From contig CAVVDM010000014.1 in NCBI GenBank assembly GCA_963746885.1, forward strand, positions 380,353 through 444,352: a stretch of 64,000 nt of DNA, written 5' to 3'. The DNA comes from DATARH01 sp963746885 (lineage in GTDB: Bacteria > Pseudomonadota > Alphaproteobacteria > ATCC43930 > CGMCC-115725). The translations under genes and the position numbers were made by a program. How positions within the stretch are numbered: the stretch's first letter is position 1; every line of letters begins with the position of its first letter. The notes below the pieces were generated by a model that saw only the letters and a list, made by a program, of their open reading frames with translations, made no database searches and was not told the DNA's origin. Of the stretch, positions 28,339 through 37,731 are shown in pieces.

Positions 28339-29238
28339 ATGGCAACGATCGGCTTTATCGGGCTCGGCAACATGGGCGCGCCGATGGCGGCCAATCTGGT
28401 CAAGGCGCAGCACCATGTAACCGGCTACGACGTCGTCGCGGCGCCCGTCGCCGCCCTGGCGGAGCGCGGCGGGCATGCCGCGGCGAGCATGATCGAGGCC
28501 GCCGCTGCCGGTGACATCGTAGTGACGATGCTGCCGGCGGGGCCGCAGGTGCGCGCGGTCTACCTTGGCCCGGACGGCATCATTGCCCGCGCCAAGAAGG
28601 GCGCCCTGTTGATCGATTGCTCGACGATCGATGTCGAGACCGCGCGCGCCGTGGCGGCCGCGGCCGCCACGGCCGGGCTATTGATGCTCGATGCGCCGGT
28701 GTCGGGCGGCGTCATTGGCGCCGAAGCGGCGACGCTGACCTTCATGGTGGGCGGCGAGGCGGCGGCCTTCGCCCGCGCCGAGCCGATCCTTCAGGCGATG
28801 GGGCGCACGATCGTTCATGCCGGCCCCGCCGGCGCCGGGCAGACCGCCAAGATCTGCAACAACATGATCCTCGGCGCCTCGATGATCGCGGTGTGCGAGG
28901 GCTTTGCGCTCGCGGAAAAGCTCGGGCTGCCGGCCCAGACGCTGTTCGACATCTGCAGCAAGTCGACCAGCCAGTGCTGGGCGATGACCGGCTATTGCCC
29001 GGTGCCGGGGCCGGTCCCGGCGGCGCCGTCGAATCGGGGCTACGCGGCCGGGTTCACCGCGGCCAACATGCTGAAGGATCTGCGGCTGGCGCAACAGGCG
29101 GCCGGCGCCACCGCGGCGGCGACGCCGTTGGGCGCGGCAGCGGCCAACCTTTATCAGCTCTACGTTGACAGCGGCGGCGGCGCTTTCGATTTCTCCGGCA
29201 TCATGCAGTTCTTGCGGCGTCCCGACCCCGCGAAATGA
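28339..29238 (+). CDS. mmsB: 3-hydroxyisobutyrate dehydrogenase
   Basis: 299 residues. NAD-binding GFIGLGNMGAPMAANL, substrate motif LDAPVSGGVIGAEAATLTF, and the catalytic Lys in GAGQTAKICNNMILG. It oxidises 3-hydroxyisobutyrate to methylmalonate semialdehyde. Start at 28339 after GGGAGG; an in-frame ATG upstream lies in the preceding gene. Confidence 0.92.
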   Translation: MATIGFIGLGNMGAPMAANLVKAQHHVTGYDVVAAPVAALAERGGHAAASMIEAAAAGDIVVTMLPAGPQVRAVYLGPDGIIARAKKGALLIDCSTIDVETARAVAAAAATAGLLMLDAPVSGGVIGAEAATLTFMVGGEAAAFARAEPILQAMGRTIVHAGPAGAGQTAKICNNMILGASMIAVCEGFALAEKLGLPAQTLFDICSKSTSQCWAMTGYCPVPGPVPAAPSNRGYAAGFTAANMLKDLRLAQQAAGATAAATPLGAAAANLYQLYVDSGGGAFDFSGIMQFLRRPDPAK

Positions 29239-29247
29239 AACCAAATT

Positions 29248-29266
29248 TTAACGAAACCTGCGTTAA
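29248..29266 (+). promoter_or_regulatory. Inverted repeat upstream of the MarR gene, possible operator
   Basis: TTAACG (29248-29253), seven bases, then CGTTAA (29261-29266): perfect 6-base arms in an AT-rich gap between mmsB and the regulator gene. MarR dimers often bind such repeats and repress themselves, so self-regulation is the likely reading, though not proven. Confidence 0.5.
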
Positions 29267-29297
29267 CTTTGTCGTACCGGTTGCACGCGAGGCAGAT

Positions 29298-29771
29298 ATG
29301 ACAAACGGGTATCTTGAGGTAATTTCGCTGGTCGAGCGGCTTCACCGCCACTTTCTTGAGGTGGTGAAGCTGGAACTTGACGGGCTGGGCATCCACGACA
29401 TCAACAACGTGCAGGGGCTGATGCTGTTCAACATCGGCGACGCCGAGATGACGGTCGGCGAGCTGACGTTGCGCGGCTGCTACCTCGGCTCCAACGTCTC
29501 CTACAACGTCAAGAAGATGGTCGAGAACGACTACCTCATGCAGGAGCGCTCAGTGCACGACCGGCGCTCGGTGCATGTCAAGCTGACCGACAAGGGGCGC
29601 GCGCTGCGCGACCAGCTCAGCGTCATGCATCGCCGCCATGTCGAGATGCTGGCGCAGACAGCAGTCACCGACGGCGATCTGCAGCACGTCATCACGACGT
29701 TGCGCCGGCTCGAGCGGTTCTGGATCCGCGCCGGTGATCTGGTGCAGCACCCCGGGCAATTCGCCGCCTGA
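29298..29771 (+). CDS. MarR-family regulator, LdtR-like
   Basis: 157 residues. The sequence GYLEVISLVERLHR, then ELTLRGCYLGSNVSYNVKKM and HDRRSVHVKLTDKGRALRD, fits the winged helix family, and the wording closely recalls the alphaproteobacterial LdtR regulators that govern L,D-transpeptidase genes and the response to small ligands. No L,D-transpeptidase gene is in this window. Start 29298 is preferred: GAGG lies five bases upstream, while the ATG at 29235, overlapping mmsB, has no RBS and would place the inverted repeat inside the gene. Confidence 0.78.
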   Translation: MTNGYLEVISLVERLHRHFLEVVKLELDGLGIHDINNVQGLMLFNIGDAEMTVGELTLRGCYLGSNVSYNVKKMVENDYLMQERSVHDRRSVHVKLTDKGRALRDQLSVMHRRHVEMLAQTAVTDGDLQHVITTLRRLERFWIRAGDLVQHPGQFAA

Positions 29772-29864
29772 TTTGGCGAGCCGGCCTCGTCGCGCGCAAT
29801 TTTTCTGGTGACGGGATGGCGGCGGGCTGCGACTTTAGCCTGCAGCCGTTTCCGGAGTCGCTTT

Positions 29865-30302
29865 ATGACGTCTCAATCGCCGCCCCTCGCCGAGCTCGCT
29901 CCCGGGCTCAGTGCCACCGGTAAGCTCGACCGCAGCGATATCGACGCGCTCGCCCAGGCTGGCGTGCGCACGATCGTCAACAACCGCCCGGACGGCGAAG
30001 ATCCGGGCCAGCTGCCCGCCGCCGAGGCGCGCCAGATCGCCGAGGCGCACGGCATCGCCTATCACCACATCCCGGTGACGGCAGCGACGTTGTCGCGCGC
30101 CGATGTCGACGCGTTTGCCGCGGTCCTAGCGAGCGCAGCCGCGCCGATTGTCGCGCATTGCCGCAGTGGAACCCGCTCGACCCTGTTGTGGGCGCTGACC
30201 CGCCTGCGCCAGGGCGCCGACCCGCTGGCGCTGATCGCCGAGGCGGCGCGTCACGGCATCGACATTGCCAGCCTGCCGGCGCTCGCTTCCCGCCTGCGCT
30301 AG
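29865..30302 (+). CDS. DUF442/TIGR01244-family phosphatase-like protein
   Basis: 145 residues. The dual-specificity-phosphatase-like active loop HCRSGTRS lies at 98-105; N-terminal DIDALAQAGVRTIVNNRPDGED is the family hallmark. Members act in sulfide/persulfide handling or as phosphatases. It is followed after 13 bases by the Doc-like gene. Confidence 0.85.
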   Translation: MTSQSPPLAELAPGLSATGKLDRSDIDALAQAGVRTIVNNRPDGEDPGQLPAAEARQIAEAHGIAYHHIPVTAATLSRADVDAFAAVLASAAAPIVAHCRSGTRSTLLWALTRLRQGADPLALIAEAARHGIDIASLPALASRLR

Positions 30303-30315
30303 GGGCGGCGCCCGG

Positions 30316-30714
30316 GTGGCGACCGAGCCGCACTGGGTAGCGCTCGAGGCGGTCGTCGCATTCAACCGCGATGAAGTCGATAAGAGCGGCGAGCCGCATG
30401 ATCTCCGCGACCGCAATGCGCTTGGCCGCGCGCTGGCGCATCCCTGGAATGTCTGGGTCTACTTCATGGACCGCGACATTGCGGTGTTGGCGGCGCGGCT
30501 TTACACCAGTCTTGCCGACGCGCACGCCTTCGCCGCGGGCAACAAGCGTACCGCCTTTCGCACCGCCGTCGCCTTCATCGAAGCCAACGGCTATGCGCTC
30601 GACCTGCCGGCGCAACCGCGGCACCCGATCGACCGTCTGCTCGGCTATTTCGACAACCAGCTCGGCCAGGCCGGTGTCGTCGATTGGTTCCGGCTGTGGA
30701 TGGCGCCGCGCTGA
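30316..30714 (+). CDS. Fic/Doc-fold protein (death-on-curing type)
   Basis: 132 residues from GTG. Doc signature DAHAFAAGNKRTAFRTA at about 68-84 (H70, G75-N76-K77-R78), with Ala where Doc has Asp/Asn. Doc phosphorylates or AMPylates its target; Phd antitoxin normally precedes doc. Here the upstream gene is DUF442 and no Phd-like frame is visible, so the toxin is either orphan or paired with a distant partner. RBS (AGGGGCGG) is upstream of the GTG. Confidence 0.7.
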   Translation: MATEPHWVALEAVVAFNRDEVDKSGEPHDLRDRNALGRALAHPWNVWVYFMDRDIAVLAARLYTSLADAHAFAAGNKRTAFRTAVAFIEANGYALDLPAQPRHPIDRLLGYFDNQLGQAGVVDWFRLWMAPR

Positions 30715-30753
30715 TCGCCGGCGGTTCGGAACGGACCGGCCCATCTATGCCGC

Positions 30754-30933
30754 TCAGTTGCGATGCCGGTGAACCAGGCGCTCATCGTCCCAGACTTCAA
30801 ACCCGGCGCCGATGCTGCGGGCGTTCATGCGGCGCGCGGCTTCTATCGCGTCCTCGTCGGTGTCGTGATCGAGGTAATGTGTCGCGTAGACGTTGTCGCC
30901 GTGATCCACGAAATGCAGACGATAGAGGGCCAT
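30754..30933 (-). CDS. Small conserved hypothetical protein, 59 residues
   Basis: Starts MALYRLHFVDHGDNVY, a pattern shared by short uncharacterised alphaproteobacterial proteins (DUF6894-like from memory), and ends GFEVWDDERLVHRHRN. AAGGG lies five bases upstream of the ATG. Two further in-frame ATGs upstream (30948, 31032) exist but lack an RBS. It is convergent with the Doc gene. Confidence 0.6.
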   Translation of the reverse strand: MALYRLHFVDHGDNVYATHYLDHDTDEDAIEAARRMNARSIGAGFEVWDDERLVHRHRN

Positions 30934-30967
30934 CAGCCCTTCTGGCATCGCAACCCGTCGGCAACCC

Positions 30968-30979
30968 TGATCTAGATCA
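30968..30979 (-). promoter_or_regulatory. TGATCTAGATCA palindrome upstream of the small gene
   Basis: A perfect 12-base palindrome, 35 bases upstream of the start of the 59-residue gene. It keeps TGAT-N4-ATCA of an FNR/FixK site but lacks the outer T and A. Position fits an operator, but no clear -10 element follows. Confidence 0.35.
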
Positions 30980-31045
30980 TTTACGCCAATAAACTTGGCG
31001 ACCTTGCGTTCGGCCGGGCAAAAGCAGCGCACGCCCTCTCGGGTC

Positions 31046-32062
31046 CTATTCGTACAAATGGCAGGCCACGCTGTGGCCGGGGGCGAGTTCCTGGTGCCGC
31101 GGCGCCTGGATGGCGCAGATCGGCATCACCTGCGGGCAGCGGGTATGGAAATGGCAGCCGGGCGGCGGGTGGATCGGGTTCGGCACATCGCCTTCGAGGC
31201 GGATGCGCTGGCGTTTTGCGGTGGGATCGGGGATCGGCACCGCAGAGAGGAGCGCCTGCGTGTAGGGGTGCTTGGGCGCGGCATAGAGGTCGGAGGCGGC
31301 CGCGGTCTCGACGATGCGGCCGAGATACATGACCGCGACCCGCGTCGAGATGTGCTCAACGACCGACAGATCGTGCGCGATGAACAGATAGGTCAGGCCG
31401 AATTTCTCCTGCAGATCTTCCAAGAGGTTGATGACCTGCGCCTGGATCGACACGTCGAGCGCCGAGACGGGCTCGTCGCAGACGATCAGCTTGGGCGACA
31501 CGGCGAGCGCGCGGGCGATGCCAATGCGCTGGCGCTGGCCGCCGGAGAATTCGTGCGGGTAGCGCCGCATGTGGTCGGGGCCGAGGCCGACCGTTTCCAG
31601 CAACTCGACGATGCGCTCCTCGAACTGGCGTCGGTTCGGGGCCAGGCGGTGGATGATCAGCGCCTCGCCGATGATCGCGCCGACCGTCATGCGCGGATTG
31701 AGCGAGGCGTAGGGGTCCTGGAAGATGATCTGCATGTCGCGGCACAGGGCACGCAGCGCGCTGCCGGTCAGCCCGGTCACGTCGCGGCCCTCGAACCAGA
31801 TCTCGCCCTCGCTCGGCTCGGTCAGCCGCAGAATGCAGCGCCCGGTTGTCGACTTGCCGCAGCCGGATTCGCCAACCAGGCCCAGGGTTTCGCCGGCGGC
31901 GATCTCGAAGCTGACATGGTCGACCGCGTGCACCTGCTCGGCGGCGCCGGAGAACAGCCCGCGCTTGACCGGGAAGTTCTTGACGAGATCGCGGACGCGC
32001 AACAGCGGCGCGGAGGCGGCATCGTGCCGGAGCGCGGGAGGCTGCTGCGCGCTGTCGTTCAT
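31046..32062 (-). CDS. dppF: Peptide-type ABC transporter ATPase DppF/OppF
   Basis: 338 residues. Walker A GESGCGKS at 64-71, signature FSGGQRQRIGIARAL, Walker B LIVCDEPVSALDVSIQAQ, and the C-terminal cysteine-rich FHTRCPQVMPIC for the Fe-S/Zn-type tail. The ATG at 32062 overlaps the TGA of dppD (ATGA). Because dppD carries a frameshift, its reading frame runs on into dppF and gives a false 665-residue fusion. Confidence 0.9.
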   Translation of the reverse strand: MNDSAQQPPALRHDAASAPLLRVRDLVKNFPVKRGLFSGAAEQVHAVDHVSFEIAAGETLGLVGESGCGKSTTGRCILRLTEPSEGEIWFEGRDVTGLTGSALRALCRDMQIIFQDPYASLNPRMTVGAIIGEALIIHRLAPNRRQFEERIVELLETVGLGPDHMRRYPHEFSGGQRQRIGIARALAVSPKLIVCDEPVSALDVSIQAQVINLLEDLQEKFGLTYLFIAHDLSVVEHISTRVAVMYLGRIVETAAASDLYAAPKHPYTQALLSAVPIPDPTAKRQRIRLEGDVPNPIHPPPGCHFHTRCPQVMPICAIQAPRHQELAPGHSVACHLYE

Positions 32063-33043
32063 AGGATGCATGCCACCTTGTGCCCCGGCGCGACCTCGCG
32101 CAATCGCGGCACCGCGGCGGTGCAGGCCGCCATCGCAAAGCTGCAGCGCGGCGCGAAGCGGCAGCCGGGCGGCGGATCGGCGAGGCTCGGCACGGTGCCG
32201 GGGATCGCCTCGAGGCGGGTCCTGTGCGCCGGCCTTGTCGAGGCGCGGGATCGAGCGGATGAGGCCCTGCGTGTAGGGATGGCGCGGCCGGGCGAACAGA
32301 TCGGCGACCGGCGCCTCCTCGACGACCTTGCCGGCATACATCACGACGACGCGCTGCGCGGTCTCGGCGACGACCCCCATCGCGTGGGTGATCAGCATGA
32401 TCGCCATGCCAAGCCGCGATTTCATCTCGGCGAGCAGGTCGAGGATCTGCGCCTGGATCGTCACGTCGAGCGCGGTCGTCGGCTCGTCTGCGATCAGCAG
32501 TTGCGGGTTGCAGGACAACGCCATCGCGATCATCACGCGCTGGCGCATCCCGCCGGAAAATTGGTGCGGATAGTCGTGCGCCCGGCTCTGCGGGTTGGGG
32601 ATGTTGACGAGTGCGAGCATCTCGACCGCCCGCTCCCATGCGCCATGCCGCCCCAGCCCCTCGTGCTCGCGCACCGCCTCGGCGACCTGGGCGCCGATTG
32701 TGTAGACCGGGTTGAGCGAGGTCATCGGCTCCTGAAACACGATGCCGATTTCCTTGCCGCGGATGCGTCGCATCGCGCTCTGGCCGAGCGGCACCAGATC
32801 GCGGCCTTGCCACAGGATCGCGCCCTCGGCGATGCGCCCGGGCGGCATCGCGATCAGCTTCAGCACCGACATCGCGGTCACTGTCTTGCCGCAGCCGGAT
32901 TCGCCGACAACGCCGAGCGTCTCGCCGCGGTCGAGCGTCAGGTCGACGCCGTCGACGGCGTGGACGGTGCCGTCATCGGTGTCGAAATAGGTCTTCAGCC
33001 CGCGGATCTCGAGCAGATGGTCGGCGCTTGTTGCGGTGTCCAA
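32059..33043 (-). CDS. dppD: Peptide-type ABC transporter ATPase DppD/OppD (one frameshift)
   Basis: About 325 residues when corrected. Walker A GESGCGKT at 47-54, signature QFSGGMRQRVMIAMAL, Walker B LLIADEPTTALDVTIQAQ. Near 32225 a +1 break moves the sense to the next frame, where the proper tail (LEAIPGTVPSLADPPPGCRF...CSFAMAACT) reads to the TGA at 32059. With the break uncorrected, the frame fuses into dppF. Confidence 0.85.
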
Positions 33044-33059
33044 GTCACATCACTTCAGG

Positions 33060-34005
33060 TCACATCACTTTGCGGGGGTCGAGCGCGTCGCGCAGCCCGT
33101 CGCCGACGAAGTTGATCGACAACACCGCGAGAAAGATCGCGCCGCCGGAAAACAGGGCCCAATGCGGCGCGATGTCGAGATAGTCCTTGGCGTCGTAAAG
33201 GAGCCGTCCCCAGCTCGGCGTGTCGGGCGGGAAGCCGAGGCCGAGAAACGACAGGGTCGCCTCGGCAATGATCGCGGTGGCAACCTCGATCGTCGCGGCG
33301 ACGATGACCGGGCCCAAGCGAATTGGGCAGGATGTGGCGCACGACCTGGCGCCATTTGGTCGCGCCCAGCGCCCGCGCCGCCTCGACGAACTCCTTTTCC
33401 CGCAACGACAGGAACTGTGCCCGCACCAGCCGCGCCACCGGCATCCAGCGCAAGCCCCCGACCACGGCCACAATCAGCACGAAGACCCCCAGCTGCGGCC
33501 CGACCAGCGCCTTCAGCGCGTCGCGGAACAGGTACATCAACAGCAGCAGGAGCGGCAGGCCGGGCAGAGACAGGAACAGGTCGGTCAGCCACATCAGCGC
33601 CATGTCGGCAGCGCCGCGCGAAATCCCGGCGATCGCCCCGACGATCGTGCCGACAACGATCGCCACCACCATCGCCGCGAGCCCGACCGACAGCGAGATG
33701 CGGCCGCCATAGAGCATGCGGGCCAGCAAGTCCTGGCCGAGATCGTCGGTGCCGAGCGGGTGCCTCCAGGACGGGGCGGCGAGCTGGGCGGCGAAATCGA
33801 TGTCGTTGATCGGCACCCGCCACACGAACGGCCCCAGCGCCACCGCGAGCAGCATCAGGGTGAAGATGACGAGCCCGAGCACCGCCAGCCGGTGCCGGCG
33901 AAAACGGCGCCACGTCTCCCGGGCGGGCGAGACGTAGCGCGCGCGGCCGCCGCTGGTGAGCGGCGCCGCGTCAGCGGTAGGCGATGCGAGGGTCGAGCCA
34001 GCCAT
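33060..34005 (-). CDS. dppC: Peptide-type ABC permease DppC (one frameshift)
   Basis: Permease with HPLGTDDLGQDLLARMLYGG and EAARALGATKWRQVVRHILPNS. A +1 break near 33318 (an extra C in GGGCCCGG) is followed in the next frame by VIVAATIEVATAIIAEATLSFLGLG and the usual WG-x-L end. The start at 34005 overlaps dppB by 35 bases. Confidence 0.82.
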
Positions 34006-34934
34006 AGAGGAGGTCGGCTATCAAGTTGAACAGGACAACAAGGCAAGCGAAGACAAAGGTCACCGCCATGATCACCGGCGTGTCGTTGGCCTGCATCGAG
34101 CTGATCAGCAGCGAGCCGATGCCGGGGACGCGAAAGATCTGCTCGGTCACGATGGCGCCGCCGAACACCGCCGGGATCTGCAACGCGACCAGCGTCACTA
34201 CCGGCGACCAAAGCATTGCGCACGACGTGCTTTGTGATGACGGCGGTCTCGGCGATGCCCTTGGCGCGGGCGGTCGTCACATAGTCGAGGTGGATCACGT
34301 CGAGCATGGCGGAGCGCACATATCGCGTCCACGAGGCGCCCTGAAACAGCCCCAGCACCATGACCGGCATCAGCGCCTGGCGGAATTCCTCCCATGCCCA
34401 ACGCCAGCCCGTGACTCGCGAGATCGGCGCGGTAGACGAACGGCAGCCAGTCGAGCTTGATGCTGAACAAGAGGATCAGCAGGAGGCCGGTGAAAAAGGT
34501 CGGCAACGAAAAGCCAATAAAGGTCAGCGTGTTGGCGATCTGGTCGAAGACCGAATAGGGCCGCGTTGCGGAAAACACGCCGACCGGCAGCGCGATCAGC
34601 AATGCCACGACCTGCGACGAGCCGATCACCAGCGAGCGTCGTCGGCAGGCGCTGCATGATCAGCGTGCCGACATCCATCCGGCTGACGAACGAGAAGCCC
34701 CAATCGCCGTGCAGCATCGCCAACAGCCAATGCAGATAGCGCAGCCAGACCGGGTCATCGAGCCCGAACTTGGCGCGCAGCGCCAGCGCGACCTCGGGCG
34801 GCACATTGGGGTTGCTCGCCAGCTCCGCCGAACGGGTCGCCCGGAGCCAGCGCCAGCACGGTGAACAGCACGAGGCTGATGCCAAGCAGGCTCGGAATCG
34901 CAATCAGCAGACGCCGCAGCAGATACCGGCTCAT
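33971..34934 (-). pseudogene. dppB: Peptide-type ABC permease DppB with four frame breaks
   Basis: Homology to DppB runs without a gap from MSRYLLRRLLIAIPSLLGIS to LLYGWLDPRIAYR, but in changing frames. +1 breaks lie near 34829 (APGDPF / AELASNP), 34637 (LPTTL / LVIGSSQ), 34394 (SHGLA / WEEFRQAL) and 34207 (VVRNAL / PVVTLVAL). Either a decayed gene or a stretch with insertion errors; neighbouring dppC and dppD carry the same kind of break, which favours error. Confidence 0.75.
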
Positions 34935-34961
34935 CGCGTGTTGCTGCCCGGCCTGGCCCGA

Positions 34962-36758
34962 TCACGCCTCGCGGTACCAATCTTTCAGGGCCCAGATGTC
35001 GTTGTCCCAGCCGCTCAGCGGCACCCGCAGCTTGTGCGCCAGCGCGTCGACGCGCGGGCCGGTACACGTCGGGGATGTACCCCGGTCGCCGACGACCAGA
35101 TCGTTCATCTTGATGAACAGGGCGGCGCGCTTGACCGGGTCGAGTTCGTCCTGCGACGCCTTGAAGGCCGCGTCGTATTCCGCATTGCGCCAGCGCGGCA
35201 CATTGCGGCCCTGCCACTTGTTGGCCTTGGAAGCGGCCTCCCACGACACGAACTGCCGCATGAAGTCCTCGGGATCGGGTGCCGACATCGTCGTCGTGTA
35301 CATCTGCATGTCGGCGTAGAAATGGCGGTAGGTGTCGGGGTTGGCTACGTCGGAGGAGAAGAACACCGAGGCCGTGACCGATTTCAGCTCCATCTCGATG
35401 CCGGCCTTCTCGCAGGCCTGCTTGACGATCGCCTGGTTTTTCTGGCGCGGCGCGTTGATCGAGGTCTGAAACACGAGCTTCATGCGATGCCCGTCCTTGG
35501 CGCGGACGCCGTCGGAGCCACGCTTCCAGCCGGCGTCGTCGAGGATCTTGTTGGCCTTGGCGATATCGAATTCCCATTTCGTGTTGTGCGACACGAAACG
35601 CGGCGGGTTGTTGAGGAAATTGCCGGTGGCGATGCCGGTGCGGCCGTAGATGTGCGCCTCGACCGAGGCGCGGTCGACCAGCAGCTTCATCGCCTGCCGC
35701 ACGGCGGGATCGCGGAACAGCGGGTGTTGCGTCTTGAGGCTCGAGCGCTCGCCGTCTACTTCGGTCCACGGGTCGGTGCTGTTGAGCTGGATGTGCTCGA
35801 TGTTGCCGCCCGCGGTGATCTCGACGCGGCCCTTGGCGTCGGAGCCTTTCTCCAGGCGCTGCAGGATCTGGTCCTCGACCTGCATGTTCCAGGCGAAATC
35901 ATACTCGCCGGTCTGGATCACGGCGCGCGCCGCCGACACCGCGTCGCCGCCGCCCTTCATCTCGATCGTGTCGAAATAGGGCCGATTTTCCTCGTGGTAA
36001 TTGGGGTTGCGCTCGCCGCGGACGATGTCGCCGGGCTTGAAATCGACAAAGCGGTAGGGGCCGGTGCCGACCGGCTTCAAATTGGTCGGCGCCTCGCGCG
36101 AATTGCCGCCCTTGAACTTTTCGAACAGATGCTTCGGGATGATCATGCCGGTCTGGCCGGTGAAGGCGGCAGCCCAGAACGGCGTCGGCTTCTGAAAGTG
36201 CAGCCGTACGGTGAACTGGTCGATTTTTTCGGCCTTGATGTCCTTGTATTGGCCGGTCGTCGTCGCGGCGGTGGCCGGGTCGGCTGCGTATTCCCAGTTG
36301 AACACGACGTCGTCGGCGGTGAACGGCTTGCCGTCGTGCCAGTGCACGTCCTTCTTGAGCTTCCAGGTCACCGACATGCCGTCTTTCGCAACGCCGCCAT
36401 TCTCGGCGTCGGGGATTTCCGCGGCCAGCATCGGCACGAGATTGCCGTCGGGGTCCCAGCCGGCGAGTGGCTCGTAGAAGATGCGCGACCCTTCCTGGTC
36501 TTTGGTGCCGACCGCGAAGTGCGGGTTGAGCAGGGTGGGGCCCTGCCAGAACAGCGTCTTCAGCGAGCCGCCGCCGCCGGCCTTCTGCGGCTTATAAGCG
36601 AATTTGGCGGACGCGGCTGCTACTCCTGCATGCGACAGCAGCATTCCGGCAAACGGTGCCGTCAACCCGAGACCGACCATCCGGCGCACAAAGGCGCGAC
36701 GAGAGACGCGACCGACCTTGACCGCCCCGATCAGGCCGCGCAACTGCTGCTCGTTCAT
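34962..36758 (-). CDS. Peptide-type ABC solute-binding protein DppA-like (Tat signal)
   Basis: 598 residues. SBP_bac_5 family with a Tat-type leader (SRRAFVRRMVGLGL, about 19-32), then LKTLFWQGPTLLNPHFAVG and VTWKLKKDVHWHDGKPFTADDVVFNW. Near the C-terminus (about 35050-35085) the sense shifts out and back: the in-frame text reads GTSPTCTGPRVD while the adjacent frame reads GYIPDVYRP, so a -1/+1 pair garbles about eight residues. Start at 36758 after GGGGAAGA. First gene of the dpp operon. Confidence 0.83.
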   Translation of the reverse strand: MNEQQLRGLIGAVKVGRVSRRAFVRRMVGLGLTAPFAGMLLSHAGVAAASAKFAYKPQKAGGGGSLKTLFWQGPTLLNPHFAVGTKDQEGSRIFYEPLAGWDPDGNLVPMLAAEIPDAENGGVAKDGMSVTWKLKKDVHWHDGKPFTADDVVFNWEYAADPATAATTTGQYKDIKAEKIDQFTVRLHFQKPTPFWAAAFTGQTGMIIPKHLFEKFKGGNSREAPTNLKPVGTGPYRFVDFKPGDIVRGERNPNYHEENRPYFDTIEMKGGGDAVSAARAVIQTGEYDFAWNMQVEDQILQRLEKGSDAKGRVEITAGGNIEHIQLNSTDPWTEVDGERSSLKTQHPLFRDPAVRQAMKLLVDRASVEAHIYGRTGIATGNFLNNPPRFVSHNTKWEFDIAKANKILDDAGWKRGSDGVRAKDGHRMKLVFQTSINAPRQKNQAIVKQACEKAGIEMELKSVTASVFFSSDVANPDTYRHFYADMQMYTTTMSAPDPEDFMRQFVSWEAASKANKWQGRNVPRWRNAEYDAAFKASQDELDPVKRAALFIKMNDLVVGDRGTSPTCTGPRVDALAHKLRVPLSGWDNDIWALKDWYREA

Positions 36759-36856
36759 TCTTCCCCCTTCGTCGACGCGCACGTCAATATCCACCCATCC
36801 CGGCGGATGTTATGCCAGGGGCATGCCAATGCCAAAAAAAGATGCAGCCGTTAAAC

Positions 36857-37622
36857 TTAATAGAGGTGACACGCCACAGTATGGCCGGGGGCGACCTACT
36901 TGCGCAGCGGCATGTCGACCGCGCAGCGCGCCATCGCCTTGGGGCAGCGCGGATGGAATCGGCACCCCGACGGCGGGTCCAACGCGCTCGGCACCTCGCC
37001 GGCGATCGTCAGCTTTTCGCGCTTGTCGTCAGGGTGCGCCGGCAGCGCTGCGGTGAACAGCGCCTGGGTGTAAGGGTGGAGCGGCTGGTTGCATAGCTCG
37101 AGCGATTCGGCGAGTTCGACGATCTGGCCGAGATACATGACCGCGATGCGGTGGCTGATGTGCGCCACGGTGGCAAGGTCGTGGCCGATGAACAGGTAGC
37201 TGACGCCGAGCCGCTCCTGCAATTCCTCGAGCTGGTTCATGATCTGGGCGCGGATCGACACGTCGAGCACCGAGACCGGCTCGTCGAGCACGATCAGGCG
37301 CGTGTTGGTGACCAGCGCCCGGGCGATCGCGACGCGCTGGCGCTGCCCGCCGGAGAACTCGTGCGGAAAGAGGCGCGCCACCTCGGGCCGCAAGCCGACC
37401 AGGTCGAGCACCTCGGCGACCCGCTCGTGCTGTTGCTGGCGCGACATGCCGGTGTGGATCTGGAGCGGCTCGGCGATGATCTCGGAGACCCGCATGCGCG
37501 GGGAGAGCGAGCTGTAGGGATCCTGAAACACCACCTGTCCCTCGCGCCGGTAGCGCATCAGCTCGGGCCCGGCGAGGCCGGGTCACGCCAGACGCACCCG
37601 CGCTGGCCGTCCGCACGCCAGT
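36857..37622 (-). pseudogene. Truncated second DppF/OppF ATPase
   Basis: The C-terminal two thirds of an OppF ATPase: QVVFQDPYSSLSPRMRV, FSGGQRQRVAIARALV and LIVLDEPVSVLDVSIRAQ. The N-terminus with Walker A is missing; homology starts near 37622, just before the HcnB-like gene. Near the 3' end, a TAG at 36896-36898 precedes VAPGHTVACHLY and a TAA at 36857. The protein could not bind ATP in the usual way. Upstream of dppA in the same orientation, it may be the left-over of another transporter operon. Confidence 0.75.
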
Positions 37623-37731
37623 TACGCCGGTGTTTAAGAGTCACGCGTCGCGCCGGGGTCATCGTCGCCATGGCCGGTTGCATCCCGTTCAAAGCGGCTC
37701 GTTTTTTAATGAGCTTTGCCTTGATTGCAGG

